A stretch of DNA of 64,000 bases from an uncultured Maricaulis sp. Lineage in GTDB: Bacteria > Pseudomonadota > Alphaproteobacteria > Caulobacterales > Maricaulaceae. This document shows, one piece after another, positions 16,171 through 24,628 of this stretch. The stretch lies in contig NZ_CAMYLS010000009.1 in assembly GCF_947259345.1 (NCBI RefSeq), positions 62,001 through 126,000 of the forward strand, in the 5' to 3' direction. Under the pieces are notes generated by a model that saw nothing but the letters and a program-made list of their open reading frames with translations, did not search any database and was not told where the DNA came from. Both the position numbers and the translations under genes were made by a program. Within the stretch, counting starts at the first letter, position 1, and every line of letters starts with the position of its first letter.

Positions 16171-17259
16171 TCAGGCGCTTTCGGCGATGTCCGACAGCGC
16201 CATGGCTGTGCGCAGCTGGTCTTCGGTATCGCCCAGCTGGTGGTCGATCATGATCAGGCGTTTGGCATAGTGCGACCCGGAATATTCCCAGGTCATGCCG
16301 ATCCCGCCATGCATCTGCACGGCTTCCTCGGCGACCAGCTTGCCGGCCCGGCCGATGAGGTTCTTGGCCTGGGCCACTGCAAGGGCGCGTGCCTTGGCGT
16401 CGCCTTCGTCCAGCTTCGCCGCAGCGTGGATGGTGATCGATCGGGCCTGTTCGATCTCGATGGAGAAATCGACCAGACGGTGCTGCAGGGCCTGGAAGAG
16501 CGCGATCGGACGACCGAATTGCTGGCGCTGCATCAGATAATCCTTGGTCATCACCTTGAGCACATCCATGGCGCCAACGGCTTCAGCGCACAGGGCGACG
16601 CGTCCGGCATCCAGGGCCAGCTCGATGGCGTCGCGCGCGTCTTCGGCAAGGCAACGCGCCTTGGTCTTGTCGAGAATGATCTCGGCCGCACCGGCGCCGT
16701 CGATCATGGCGTAGGAGAGGACTTCCGCGTCTGCGGCAGCGACTTCGTAGAGGCCCAGCTTGCCGCCGCCCGACTGGGCCGCGACCAGGATGTGGTCGGC
16801 GCAATGTCCGCCATAGACCACTGTCTTGCGACCGGTCAGCGTGTCGCCGCTGGCGCTGGTCGTGATGCTGTCGAGATCGCCATAAGCGTCGCTTTCGTCG
16901 AAGCCGAAGGCAGCTTTTTCCGCGCCCGCGATGATCGCTTCGATGCGTTCCGCCTCGCCATGGGCGGCATAGAGGCGCAGCGCCATGAGATTGCCCAGCA
17001 TGGGTTCGGCACAGATGGCGCGACCCATTTCCTCGAACACGGTGGTGATATCGAAACCGGCACCCCCGAACCCGCCATCCTCCTCCGACACGAGCGCGCC
17101 AAGAATGCCGAGTTCGGCCAGCTCGGCCCATTTGGCCGGGTCGTGGAAATCGCCTTCATAAGCGACCTGGTTGCGGTGTTCGATCGGGTACTGGTCGGCC
17201 AGATAGCGACGCAGGCTATCGCCGATCATGCGGCGATCTTCAGTCGGCGTGAAATCCAT
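16171..17259 (-). CDS. Acyl-CoA dehydrogenase, small partner subunit
   Basis: A 362-residue acyl-CoA dehydrogenase-fold flavoprotein. Recognisable are MDFTPTEDRRMIGDSLRRYL at the start, GALVSEEDGGFGGAGFD in the N-terminal domain, and the C-terminal pattern QMHGGIGMTWEYSGSHYAKR. The GGSNEIQRN end seen in its neighbour is absent. Paired genes of this kind (PimC/PimD, FadE26/FadE27 types) form heterotetramers in which each subunit gives part of the active site. It is translated right after the large subunit (three-base gap). Confidence 0.85.
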   Translation of the reverse strand: MDFTPTEDRRMIGDSLRRYLADQYPIEHRNQVAYEGDFHDPAKWAELAELGILGALVSEEDGGFGGAGFDITTVFEEMGRAICAEPMLGNLMALRLYAAHGEAERIEAIIAGAEKAAFGFDESDAYGDLDSITTSASGDTLTGRKTVVYGGHCADHILVAAQSGGGKLGLYEVAAADAEVLSYAMIDGAGAAEIILDKTKARCLAEDARDAIELALDAGRVALCAEAVGAMDVLKVMTKDYLMQRQQFGRPIALFQALQHRLVDFSIEIEQARSITIHAAAKLDEGDAKARALAVAQAKNLIGRAGKLVAEEAVQMHGGIGMTWEYSGSHYAKRLIMIDHQLGDTEDQLRTAMALSDIAESA

Positions 17260-17262
17260 GGA

Positions 17263-18444
17263 TCAGGCTCCGAAGGTTTCTTTGGCGATGATATTGCGCT
17301 GGATCTCGTTCGATCCGCCAAAGATCGAGAGTTTGCGATTGTTGAAGTAGTTGGCCGCATTCGAGGCCGCTTCCGCCGGGGCGATGGCGTAATTGCCGAT
17401 CACGTCTTCCGACGGGAAGGGGGCCGCCGTGGCACCCAGGGCGCGACGTGACAGGTCATTGATGGCCTGGCGGATCACCGTGCCCTTGATCTTCAGCATG
17501 GAGGAGACCGAACCCTGCGCATCGGCGACGCCGGACAGCATGCGCAGATTGGTCATGCGCATGGCTTCCAGATCGATCTCGACCTCGGCCACCTTGGCCG
17601 CGAAGATCGGGTCCTGGGCCAGCGGCTTGCCCTTGCGCTTGACCTTGCGAGCCAGCGCCTTGAGCTGGCTGAGCGCTTCGCTGGAGGCGCCGACACCAGC
17701 GATATTCGTGCGTTCGTGGCCAAGCAGGTATTTGGCGATCGTCCAGCCCATATTCTCCTCGCCGACCATATTGGCAGCGGGAACACGGACATCGGTGAAG
17801 AAGACCTCATTCACCTCATAGCCGCCCTCGATCAGCTTGATCGGGCGCATTTCAATGCCCGGCGTCTCGAGATCGACGAGGATGAAGGAAATGCCTTCCT
17901 GGCGCTTGCCTTCGGTCGAGGTGCGGACAAGGCAGAAGATCTTGTTGGCGAACTGGCCCAGCGTGGTCCAGGTCTTCTGCCCATTGATAATGTAATCATC
18001 ACCATCGCGGATGGCGCGAGTCTTCAGGCTGGCCAGGTCGGAACCGGCACCCGGCTCGGAATAGCCCTGACACCACCAGTCCTCACCGGACAGGATGCGC
18101 GGCAGGATGGTCGCCTTCTGCTCTTCCGTGCCGAACTTGATCAGCACCGGACCCAGCATGTTGAGGCCGAAGGGAACCGTGCGCGGCGCATTGGCGCGGG
18201 CCAGCTCTTCCTCGAAAATGTGCATGTGGACCGAATTCCAGTCCGTGCCGCCATGCTCGACCGGCCAGCCCGGTGCCAGCCAGCCCTGACGGTTCAGCGT
18301 GGCGTGCCAGTTTTCCATATCGGCCTTGTTCAGGTCGCGACCATTGCGCACCTTGGTGGCCAGCTCCTCGGACAGATTGTCCTTGAGGAAGTCGCGGACT
18401 TCCTGGCGGAAGGCCTCCTCCTCGGAGGTGAAATTCAGATCCAT
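17263..18444 (-). CDS. Acyl-CoA dehydrogenase, large subunit (PimC-like)
   Basis: A 393-residue acyl-CoA dehydrogenase. It carries the FAD/substrate motif CQGYSEPGAGSDLASLKT, the strand motif INGQKTWTTLGQFA, and the family C-terminus FGGSNEIQRNIIAKETFGA. The N-terminal pattern MDLNFTSEEEAFRQEVRDFL resembles pimeloyl-CoA dehydrogenase large subunits. It catalyses alpha-beta oxidation of an acyl-CoA with transfer of electrons to ETF; the chain, dicarboxylic or ring substrate is not determinable here. First gene of a two-gene operon ending at a strong terminator. Confidence 0.9.
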   Translation of the reverse strand: MDLNFTSEEEAFRQEVRDFLKDNLSEELATKVRNGRDLNKADMENWHATLNRQGWLAPGWPVEHGGTDWNSVHMHIFEEELARANAPRTVPFGLNMLGPVLIKFGTEEQKATILPRILSGEDWWCQGYSEPGAGSDLASLKTRAIRDGDDYIINGQKTWTTLGQFANKIFCLVRTSTEGKRQEGISFILVDLETPGIEMRPIKLIEGGYEVNEVFFTDVRVPAANMVGEENMGWTIAKYLLGHERTNIAGVGASSEALSQLKALARKVKRKGKPLAQDPIFAAKVAEVEIDLEAMRMTNLRMLSGVADAQGSVSSMLKIKGTVIRQAINDLSRRALGATAAPFPSEDVIGNYAIAPAEAASNAANYFNNRKLSIFGGSNEIQRNIIAKETFGA

Positions 18445-18662
18445 CTTGTCTCTCCTCGCGCCCTCTTATCGACCGCATTCACGACGAAACCGGGTCCCGG
18501 TCTTGGGCCGGGCATCTCCGAGTTTCGATGACTGGGTATGTATGTAAATCAAAACCTGCCGATGTGAATAGTGCGCACCTGCAGCATTAGGTGCGGCGCT
18601 GCGGCGCAGGCGGTGTTGACGTAAGGGGAAGGTTCGCAGTCCGGCAGGCCGGAAGCCTGTTA

Positions 18663-19277
18663 TCAGGCCGAGACGAGCAGGTCGCGGGATTCCAGCGCGG
18701 CGCTCAGGGCGGCCTTGCCGGTGAACAGCTCGGCGTCAAAGCCGTGGGCGCGGGCCGCATCGACATTCACCTGGCGGTCGTCGAAGAAGACAACCTCGTG
18801 CGGCGAGAAGGGCAGGCGGGCATCCGTGACCGCATAGATCTTCGGATCCGGCTTGATCACGCCTTCATGGGCCGAGACGATGACGTCCTTCATGTGGCGC
18901 ATTTGCGGGTAGAGGCGATTGACCGGCTCGACCCACTCCGCGGGCAGATTGGTCAGCGCATATTGCGGCACGCCATGGTCGGCCAGGGCGTCCATGATCG
19001 CAGGCGTCCCGTCAACGGCGCCGTTGAGCATTTGCTCGAAACCGGTTTCCCAGGCGCGGATCGCGTCCTCGAGATGCGGATGAGCCTCGATCAGGAGCAG
19101 GCGATTCTCGGCCATCGGCACGCCGCGATCATGGGCGGCATGCCAGTCCATCGTGCAGACATTCTCGAGGAAGTGCTGGCACTCGGCGTCGGTCGCGAAG
19201 AGTTTTGAGTAGAGATAGGCGGGCGACCAGTCCAGGAGGACATTGCCGAGATCCCACAGAACGGCTTTCGTCGTCAT
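18663..19277 (-). CDS. HAD-family hydrolase (YihX/haloacid dehalogenase-like)
   Basis: A 204-residue HAD hydrolase. Motif I is VLWDLGNVLLDW near residue 9, with Gly where many phosphatases carry the second Asp, as in the YihX/HAD-IA variant-3 group. Motif II is ALTNLP, motif III Lys in GVIKPDPKIY, and motif IV VVFFDDRQVNV. It probably acts on a small phosphorylated substrate. The gene stands downstream of rpmJ on the same strand with a 105-base gap. Confidence 0.87.
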   Translation of the reverse strand: MTTKAVLWDLGNVLLDWSPAYLYSKLFATDAECQHFLENVCTMDWHAAHDRGVPMAENRLLLIEAHPHLEDAIRAWETGFEQMLNGAVDGTPAIMDALADHGVPQYALTNLPAEWVEPVNRLYPQMRHMKDVIVSAHEGVIKPDPKIYAVTDARLPFSPHEVVFFDDRQVNVDAARAHGFDAELFTGKAALSAALESRDLLVSA

Positions 19278-19382
19278 GCCATCTCCTCAACGCAAAACCC
19301 GCGCACCTTTTCGATGCACGGGGCAAGCGGCATTCATGCTGATAAGCGGGCGCGCCTGGGTGAGGCGCTGCCGACGCGTCGA

Positions 19383-19508
19383 CTAACCGGCGCGCGCTTT
19401 GAAGCGCGGATCGGTCTTGTTGATCACGTAGATGCGGCCACGGCGCTTCACGACCTGGCAATCGCGGTGGCGGTTTTTCAGCGATTTGATCGAGCTGCGG
19501 ACTTTCAT
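19383..19508 (-). CDS. rpmJ: 50S ribosomal protein L36
   Basis: A 41-residue basic protein read from the complement of 19508-19383. It begins [18 protein letters not shown] and continues [21 protein letters not shown], the longer L36 form common in proteobacteria. The usual zinc-binding Cys/His set is reduced to one Cys, as expected for the C-minus type. GAAGG precedes the ATG. Like many rpmJ genes it stands alone here, away from the ribosomal protein operons, suggesting a second or relocated copy. Confidence 0.9.
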   Translation of the reverse strand: MKVRSSIKSLKNRHRDCQVVKRRGRIYVINKTDPRFKARAG

Positions 19509-19686
19509 CGTATGGCCTTCGCGTTACAAGCGTAATTCAACGGAGCGCGGGAGATACTGGAGCATTTGCGGCCTGTCAACGTGTCAGGTGCGCGAAATGC
19601 GCATGTCACGCAGCCCTGCCCCGGCGAAGAATTGCCGCGCGACCGGGATGCCCTAGTCTCAGGCCACGGACAAGGGAGGGCCCCAC

Positions 19687-20571
19687 ATGACCCGCAAGAC
19701 CGCCGCGGATTTCGACCAGCGCATACTCGACTTGTTTGACGGCTATGTTCACGGCCAGATGACCAAGCGCGAATTTCTCAGCCGTGCGACCCGTCTCACC
19801 ATTGCCGGCGTCAGTGCTGCGGCTGTTCTGGAAGCCCTGCAGCCGGACTATGCCCTCGCCCAGCAGGTCGCGCCCGATGATCCGGATATTGTCACCGAGC
19901 GCATCCGCTACCCCTCGCCGGACGGGTATGGCGAAGTCGAGGGTCTGCTCGCGCGTCCCGCGGGGCCGGGCCCCTTCGGCGCGGTCCTGGTTGTGCACGA
20001 AAATCGCGGCCTCAATCCCTATATCGAGGATGTCGTGCGCCGCTGCGCCAAGGCCGGCTATCTGGCCCTGGGCCCGGACGGACTGACAACGCTGGGCGGT
20101 TATCCCGGCAATGATGATGAGGGGCGGGTGATGCAACGCCAACTCGACCCCCAACGCCTGCTGTCGGACTTCTTCGCCGGCTTCGAGTTCCTGGCGGGAC
20201 ATGCGCTTTCGACCGGCCGGGTCGGTGCGGTCGGCTTCTGCTATGGCGGGGGTGTCTGCAATGCGCTGGCCGTGGCCTATCCGGAGATGGCGTGCGCCGT
20301 GCCCTACTATGGACGCCAGGCCGCGACCGAGGATGTGCCGGGCATCGAGGCACCGCTCCAGCTGCACTATGCGGGCAATGATGATCGCATCAATGCTGGC
20401 TGGCCGGACTATGAGGCGGCCTTGCAGGCGACTGGAAAAACCTTCGAAGTGCATGTCTATGACGGTGCCAATCACGGCTTCCACAACGATACCACGCCCC
20501 GCTACGATGAAGCCGCCGCCACTCTGGCCTGGTCGCGAACGCTGGACTGGTTCGGTCGTCACATCGGCTGA
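19687..20571 (+). CDS. Dienelactone hydrolase-family protein (YghX-like), exported
   Basis: A 294-residue hydrolase. The N-terminal 58 residues (DLFDGYVHGQMTKREFLSRATRL, then a hydrophobic stretch ending near ALAQQ) look like the leader of YghX-type proteins and a possible Tat-like signal, although the twin arginine is replaced by KR. The catalytic domain has Cys185 in GFCYGGG, Asp near 232 in AGNDDR and His263 in ANHGFH, the Cys-Asp-His triad of dienelactone hydrolases. A GGGAGG site precedes the ATG. The next gene, an iron alcohol dehydrogenase, starts 21 bases later, so both probably act in one pathway. Confidence 0.85.
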   Translation: MTRKTAADFDQRILDLFDGYVHGQMTKREFLSRATRLTIAGVSAAAVLEALQPDYALAQQVAPDDPDIVTERIRYPSPDGYGEVEGLLARPAGPGPFGAVLVVHENRGLNPYIEDVVRRCAKAGYLALGPDGLTTLGGYPGNDDEGRVMQRQLDPQRLLSDFFAGFEFLAGHALSTGRVGAVGFCYGGGVCNALAVAYPEMACAVPYYGRQAATEDVPGIEAPLQLHYAGNDDRINAGWPDYEAALQATGKTFEVHVYDGANHGFHNDTTPRYDEAAATLAWSRTLDWFGRHIG

Positions 20572-20592
20572 TGGCCAAATGCAGGAGTTGTC

Positions 20593-21765
20593 ATGACCGC
20601 TAGCCTCGTATTGCCGCGCTTGATCCGGACCGGTTCCGGCGCTTTCGGGGAGGTCGCAGACCTGCTCAGGCGCTGCCGCGTGGTCCGGCCTATGATCGTC
20701 ACCGACTCGACCATGGCCCAGCTGGGCTATGTTGATCGGCTGATCGCCCATCTCGATGAAGCCGGCCTGGCCTACGGCGTTTTCGACGCGACCGAGCCGG
20801 AACCCACCGAGACCTCGGTCATCGCGGCCCAGGCCATCCTGACGGCGGGCCTCGACGGTGCGCCCTATGACGGCCTCGTCGCCCTGGGCGGGGGGAGTGC
20901 AATCGACACTGCCAAGGCGCTCGCCGTGCTTGGGCCGCATGGCGGACGGATGCGGGACTACAAGGTGCCGCGCATCGTCGACGAGCCGGGCCTGCCGGTG
21001 ATCGCCATTCCGACCACCGCGGGAACGGGATCGGAAGCGACCCGTGTCACGGTTATCACCGATCCGGAGAATGACGAGAAAATGCTGTGCATGGGGCTCG
21101 CCTTCATGCCGGTCGCCGCCATCCTCGATCCCGACCTGACCCTGTCCCTGCCCAAGCGGGTGACAGCGGATACCGGGATCGACGCGCTGACCCACGCCAT
21201 CGAGGCCTATGTCAGCCGCAAGGCCTCGCCCTTCTCGGATCAGCAGGCCTTGGCCGCGATGCGCCTCATTGCCCCCAATCTGCGTCGCGCCTTCCATGAT
21301 GGCGAGGATCGCGCGGCGCGCGAGGCCCTGCTGATCGGGGCCTGTTTCGGTGGCATCGCCTTTTCCAATGCCTCGGTCGCCCTCGTGCACGGGATGAGCC
21401 GACCGATCGGTGCCTTCTTCCATGTCCCGCACGGGCTTTCCAACGCCATGCTCCTGCCCGCCATCACCCGCTGGTCCATCCCGGCGGCACCCGAGCGCTA
21501 TGCCGATTGCGCCCGGGCGATGGGGCTGGTCGGCGAGGCTGTGAGCGATGATCACGCCAATGAGGCGCTGCTTGCAGACCTGCAGGCCCTGAATGACGAG
21601 CTGGACGTGCCGACGCCGGCCGGGTTCGGCATTTCGCCAGAGCGCTGGCAGCAGTTGCGCCCCCTCATGGCCGAGCAGGCGCTGGCCTCCGGATCACCCG
21701 GCAATAATCCGCGCATTCCGACCGCGGACGAGATCATCGCACTCTATGATGAGGTTTGGCGGTAA
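20593..21765 (+). CDS. Iron-containing alcohol dehydrogenase (group III)
   Basis: A 390-residue NAD(P)-dependent dehydrogenase. The nucleotide-binding loop is GGGSAIDTAKAL near residue 100 and the PTTAGTGSE motif near 140. Metal ligands by alignment to FucO-type enzymes are Asp197 and His201 (GIDALTHAIEAY), His266 (VHGMSRPIG) and His280 (VPHGLSNAML). AGGAG lies upstream of the ATG. It follows the exported hydrolase gene by 21 bases. Substrate is unknown; maleylacetate reductase-type function is not supported by its motifs. Confidence 0.9.
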   Translation: MTASLVLPRLIRTGSGAFGEVADLLRRCRVVRPMIVTDSTMAQLGYVDRLIAHLDEAGLAYGVFDATEPEPTETSVIAAQAILTAGLDGAPYDGLVALGGGSAIDTAKALAVLGPHGGRMRDYKVPRIVDEPGLPVIAIPTTAGTGSEATRVTVITDPENDEKMLCMGLAFMPVAAILDPDLTLSLPKRVTADTGIDALTHAIEAYVSRKASPFSDQQALAAMRLIAPNLRRAFHDGEDRAAREALLIGACFGGIAFSNASVALVHGMSRPIGAFFHVPHGLSNAMLLPAITRWSIPAAPERYADCARAMGLVGEAVSDDHANEALLADLQALNDELDVPTPAGFGISPERWQQLRPLMAEQALASGSPGNNPRIPTADEIIALYDEVWR

Positions 21766-21840
21766 CACCTGATCCGCCTCGGCCTTGCCTTACAACATCG
21801 AAAGTTGCCCCGCCGAGGCGCGCTCCATAGTGTGCGCGCC

Positions 21841-22617
21841 ATGACAGGCTTGGGTAAGACATGTGCCGCCGCACTGGCGGCCTTTTTCGTGGCTGAATCG
21901 GCGTCTTTTGCGGTTCAGCCCGGTTCGATCGATGTCGATGTCGAGCTCGTGCTCGCCGTCGATATTTCCTATTCCGTGGACGAGGAAGAGGCGCGCCGAC
22001 AGCGCGAGGGCTATGTCGCCGCCCTGGCCTCTGAAGACGTGATCCGTTCCATCCAGGGCGGACCTCTGGGACGGATTGCGGTGACCTATGTGGAATGGGC
22101 GGATCGCGGCTTCCAGCGTGCCGCCGCCGACTGGACCGTGATCGGCTCGGAAGAGGATGCGCTGGCCTTTGCGTCCCGCGTCGCCGCGGCGCCGCTCGAG
22201 CGGGGGCATTATACCGCTATCGGTGCCGCCATCGCTGATGCGGTCGAGCGCCTTGAGACCAATGATTACAACGCGCCGCGTCTGATCATCGATATTTCCG
22301 GTGACGGTCCGCAAAACCAGGGCCTGCCGCTGGAACAGGCTCGTGCCATGGCGGATCAGGCGCAAGTCGTAGTCAATGGTCTGCCGGTCATCTCCTCCGG
22401 CAATGGTCGCTGGGTGCGGCCGGTCGAGGTCAATCTCGACGATTATTTCCGCGAAAATGTGATCACCGGACCGGGGGCCTTCGTTCTGCCGGCCCGGACC
22501 GAAGACGAGTTCCGCGAGGCCATCCTGCGCAAGTTGATCATCGAAATTGCCGGTGCCTTGCCCAGCCATGGCGAGGTCGACCCGCTCTACGGCACTGCGG
22601 CCGGCCGCGCGCCGTGA
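21841..22617 (+). CDS. Secreted DUF1194 (VWA-like) protein, copy 1
   Basis: A 258-residue protein with a signal peptide (cleavage near FAVQP) and a DUF1194 domain, a von Willebrand A-like fold. It keeps the metal-ion site pattern DISYSVDEEEARRQREGY, a Thr-containing YTAIGAAIADA, and DISGDGPQNQG. I start at the ATG at 21841 because it gives a clean signal peptide. Its stop overlaps the GTG of the next gene, a paralogue. Such proteins bind partners or ligands outside the cytoplasm; the role here is unknown. Confidence 0.85.
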   Translation: MTGLGKTCAAALAAFFVAESASFAVQPGSIDVDVELVLAVDISYSVDEEEARRQREGYVAALASEDVIRSIQGGPLGRIAVTYVEWADRGFQRAAADWTVIGSEEDALAFASRVAAAPLERGHYTAIGAAIADAVERLETNDYNAPRLIIDISGDGPQNQGLPLEQARAMADQAQVVVNGLPVISSGNGRWVRPVEVNLDDYFRENVITGPGAFVLPARTEDEFREAILRKLIIEIAGALPSHGEVDPLYGTAAGRAP

Positions 22618-23414
22618 GACGCGGTCTAGCACTCGTTGGCGCTGTCGTGCTGTCCCTGACGCTTGGCGCCAGCGGTCGCGCGCCTGCGCCCTGGCTGGAT
22701 GAGGCGCGCCCGCACGAATACACTGAGGACGGTCGCGAGTTGGTTGATCTCGAGCTTGTCCTCGCAGTCGATGTCTCATCCTCGATCGATGAGACCGAGG
22801 CCCGGCGCCAGCGCGAAGGCCATGTCGCGGCGCTTGCCGATCCCGACATCATCTCGGCCATCCAGAGCGGCGGCTATGGCCGGATCGCGGTTGTTTATCT
22901 GGAATGGGCCGATGCGGATTTCCAGCGTGTGGTCGCGCCATGGACCGTGATCGAGACCGAGCAAGACGCCCAGGTTTTCGCCGCCACGCTGGCGACGGCG
23001 CCCTTTGTGTCCGGTCGACGGACGGCCATCGGCGCCGCGATCGAAAGCGCGGTCACGCTGATGGAAGAGAATGCCTTTGAAGGCGTGCGCCAGGTCATCG
23101 ATATCTCCGGCGACGGACCGCAGAATTCCGGCTCCAGCCTGAGCGCGGCGCGCCAGCGTGCTGAAGCGGCGAATATCACCATCAATGGCCTGCCGATCGC
23201 CGGTGGGCGTCAGCACCCGTTTCGCCCCTCGGTCTCCATCGATGTCAGCGCCTATTTCGAGAATCAGGTGATTGCCGGGCCGGGCGCCTTTATTTCGCCC
23301 AGCAATGAGCATGATGATTTCGTGGACGCGCTGCGACGCAAGCTTATTATCGAAATTGCCGGGCTCGATCCGCGTCTTCTTCTCGAGCCGGCTGTGCTCG
23401 TGAGGAATGGATGA
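22614..23414 (+). CDS. Secreted DUF1194 (VWA-like) protein, copy 2
   Basis: A 266-residue paralogue of the preceding gene with the same layout: signal peptide (LSLTLGASGRA), DVSSSIDETEARRQREGH, RTAIGAAIESA and DISGDGPQNSG. The stretch FRPSVSIDVSAYFENQVIAGPGAF parallels the first copy. The GTG start overlaps the stop of copy 1 (GTGA) and its own stop overlaps the lytic transglycosylase start (ATGA), so the three are cotranslated. Divergence between the copies is large enough to suggest an old duplication. Confidence 0.85.
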   Translation: MRRGLALVGAVVLSLTLGASGRAPAPWLDEARPHEYTEDGRELVDLELVLAVDVSSSIDETEARRQREGHVAALADPDIISAIQSGGYGRIAVVYLEWADADFQRVVAPWTVIETEQDAQVFAATLATAPFVSGRRTAIGAAIESAVTLMEENAFEGVRQVIDISGDGPQNSGSSLSAARQRAEAANITINGLPIAGGRQHPFRPSVSIDVSAYFENQVIAGPGAFISPSNEHDDFVDALRRKLIIEIAGLDPRLLLEPAVLVRNG

Positions 23415-24628
23415 TCCGTCGACTGCTCGTACTCGCCGCCACTGTGTCCCTGTTCGTGTCGCCTGCCCTGGCCCAGCCAGACGGGGAGAGCTTTGCCGAC
23501 TGGCGGGGGGATTTCCGCACCCGTTTGATCGCGACCGGCGTTGAAGCGGCGACGGCTGCGGACATGCTGGACGGGCTCGAGCCGGAAATGCGCATTATCG
23601 AGCGCGATCGCAGCCAGCCTGAATTTGTGCGACCGATCTGGTCCTATCTGGACATTGCGGCCTCGGACCTGCGCATCACCAATGGCCGCAATGCCTATGC
23701 CGAGTACCGCGCCGACGTCGATGCGATCGCGGCCCATTTCCGTGTGCGCCCGGAAATCCTGATCGCGATCTGGGGGCTGGAAAGCTCCTACGGCGCCATT
23801 CCGGGCAATAATGATATCGTCCAGGCGCTTGCCACGCTCGCTTGGGAAGGCCGCCGCCGTAACTGGGCCGAGGCCCAGCTGATCGCGGTCGCGGAAATGC
23901 TGGAGTCCGGTTATGCGACCCGCGCCCAGCTAACCGGCTCTTGGGCCGGCGCCATGGGCCAGATGCAATTCATCCCGACCACCTATCTCGAACGGGCGCA
24001 TGACTGGGATGGAGACGGGACCCGCAATATCTGGACCGACCCGGCGGATGCGCTGGCCTCCGCCGCCAATCTTCTCGCCCGCGCTGGTTGGCGCGACGGC
24101 GCGCCGAGTATTCTGGAAGTCGCTGTGCCCGCAGATTTCGATTTCGCCACCTGGGATCCGGGCCAGTCCCGCCTGGTCAGCCAGTGGGCCATGCTGGGCC
24201 TGACACCGGCATCAGGGGAATGGGATGCGGATCACCTGATGCGCGCAGCGCGGCTGGAATTGCCGGCGGGCGGGCAGGGGCCGGGTTTTCTGACCTTCCC
24301 CAATTTCCGCGTCATCAAGCGCTATAACAATTCCACCTCCTACGCGATCGGGGTGGCCCATCTCGCCGACCGTATCGCGGGCGAGGCGGCCCTGGTCGGG
24401 CCCTGGCCAGAGGACAACCCGCCGATCAATCGCTCCCAGACCCGCGAGGTCCAGGCCGCGCTCAACGCGCTGGGTTTTGACAGTGGAACGCCGGATGGCC
24501 TGGCCGGCCCTAATACCCGTGCTGCCCTGCGCGCCTTCCAGCGGGCCAACGATCTGATCGCCGACGGCTATCTGGGCCGGACCATGTATGACGTGGTGAT
24601 GGCCGCGCAGGCTGCTCAGGCGGAGTAG
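23411..24628 (+). CDS. Lytic murein transglycosylase, MltB type, with peptidoglycan-binding domain
   Basis: A 405-residue secreted enzyme that cleaves peptidoglycan glycan strands. Signal peptide ends near PALAQ. The catalytic Glu is in IWGLESSYG near residue 125, followed by GAMGQMQFIPTTY, both MltB hallmarks. A C-terminal PG_binding_1 domain (QTREVQAALNALGF, AGPNTRAALRAFQ) anchors it to the wall. Translational coupling with two DUF1194 proteins suggests that those act with it in the periplasm. Confidence 0.92.
   Translation: MIRRLLVLAATVSLFVSPALAQPDGESFADWRGDFRTRLIATGVEAATAADMLDGLEPEMRIIERDRSQPEFVRPIWSYLDIAASDLRITNGRNAYAEYRADVDAIAAHFRVRPEILIAIWGLESSYGAIPGNNDIVQALATLAWEGRRRNWAEAQLIAVAEMLESGYATRAQLTGSWAGAMGQMQFIPTTYLERAHDWDGDGTRNIWTDPADALASAANLLARAGWRDGAPSILEVAVPADFDFATWDPGQSRLVSQWAMLGLTPASGEWDADHLMRAARLELPAGGQGPGFLTFPNFRVIKRYNNSTSYAIGVAHLADRIAGEAALVGPWPEDNPPINRSQTREVQAALNALGFDSGTPDGLAGPNTRAALRAFQRANDLIADGYLGRTMYDVVMAAQAAQAE

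Noticed and set aside
19606-21555. Minus-strand open frame of 649 codons across the hydrolase and alcohol dehydrogenase genes
   Set aside because: Both plus-strand genes have clear catalytic motifs and ribosome sites; the minus frame is a shadow caused by high GC.
19687-21765. Chlorocatechol-type pair (dienelactone hydrolase plus maleylacetate reductase)
   Set aside because: The hydrolase has a YghX-like leader and the dehydrogenase carries FucO-type metal motifs, not those of maleylacetate reductases; no ring-cleavage gene is near.
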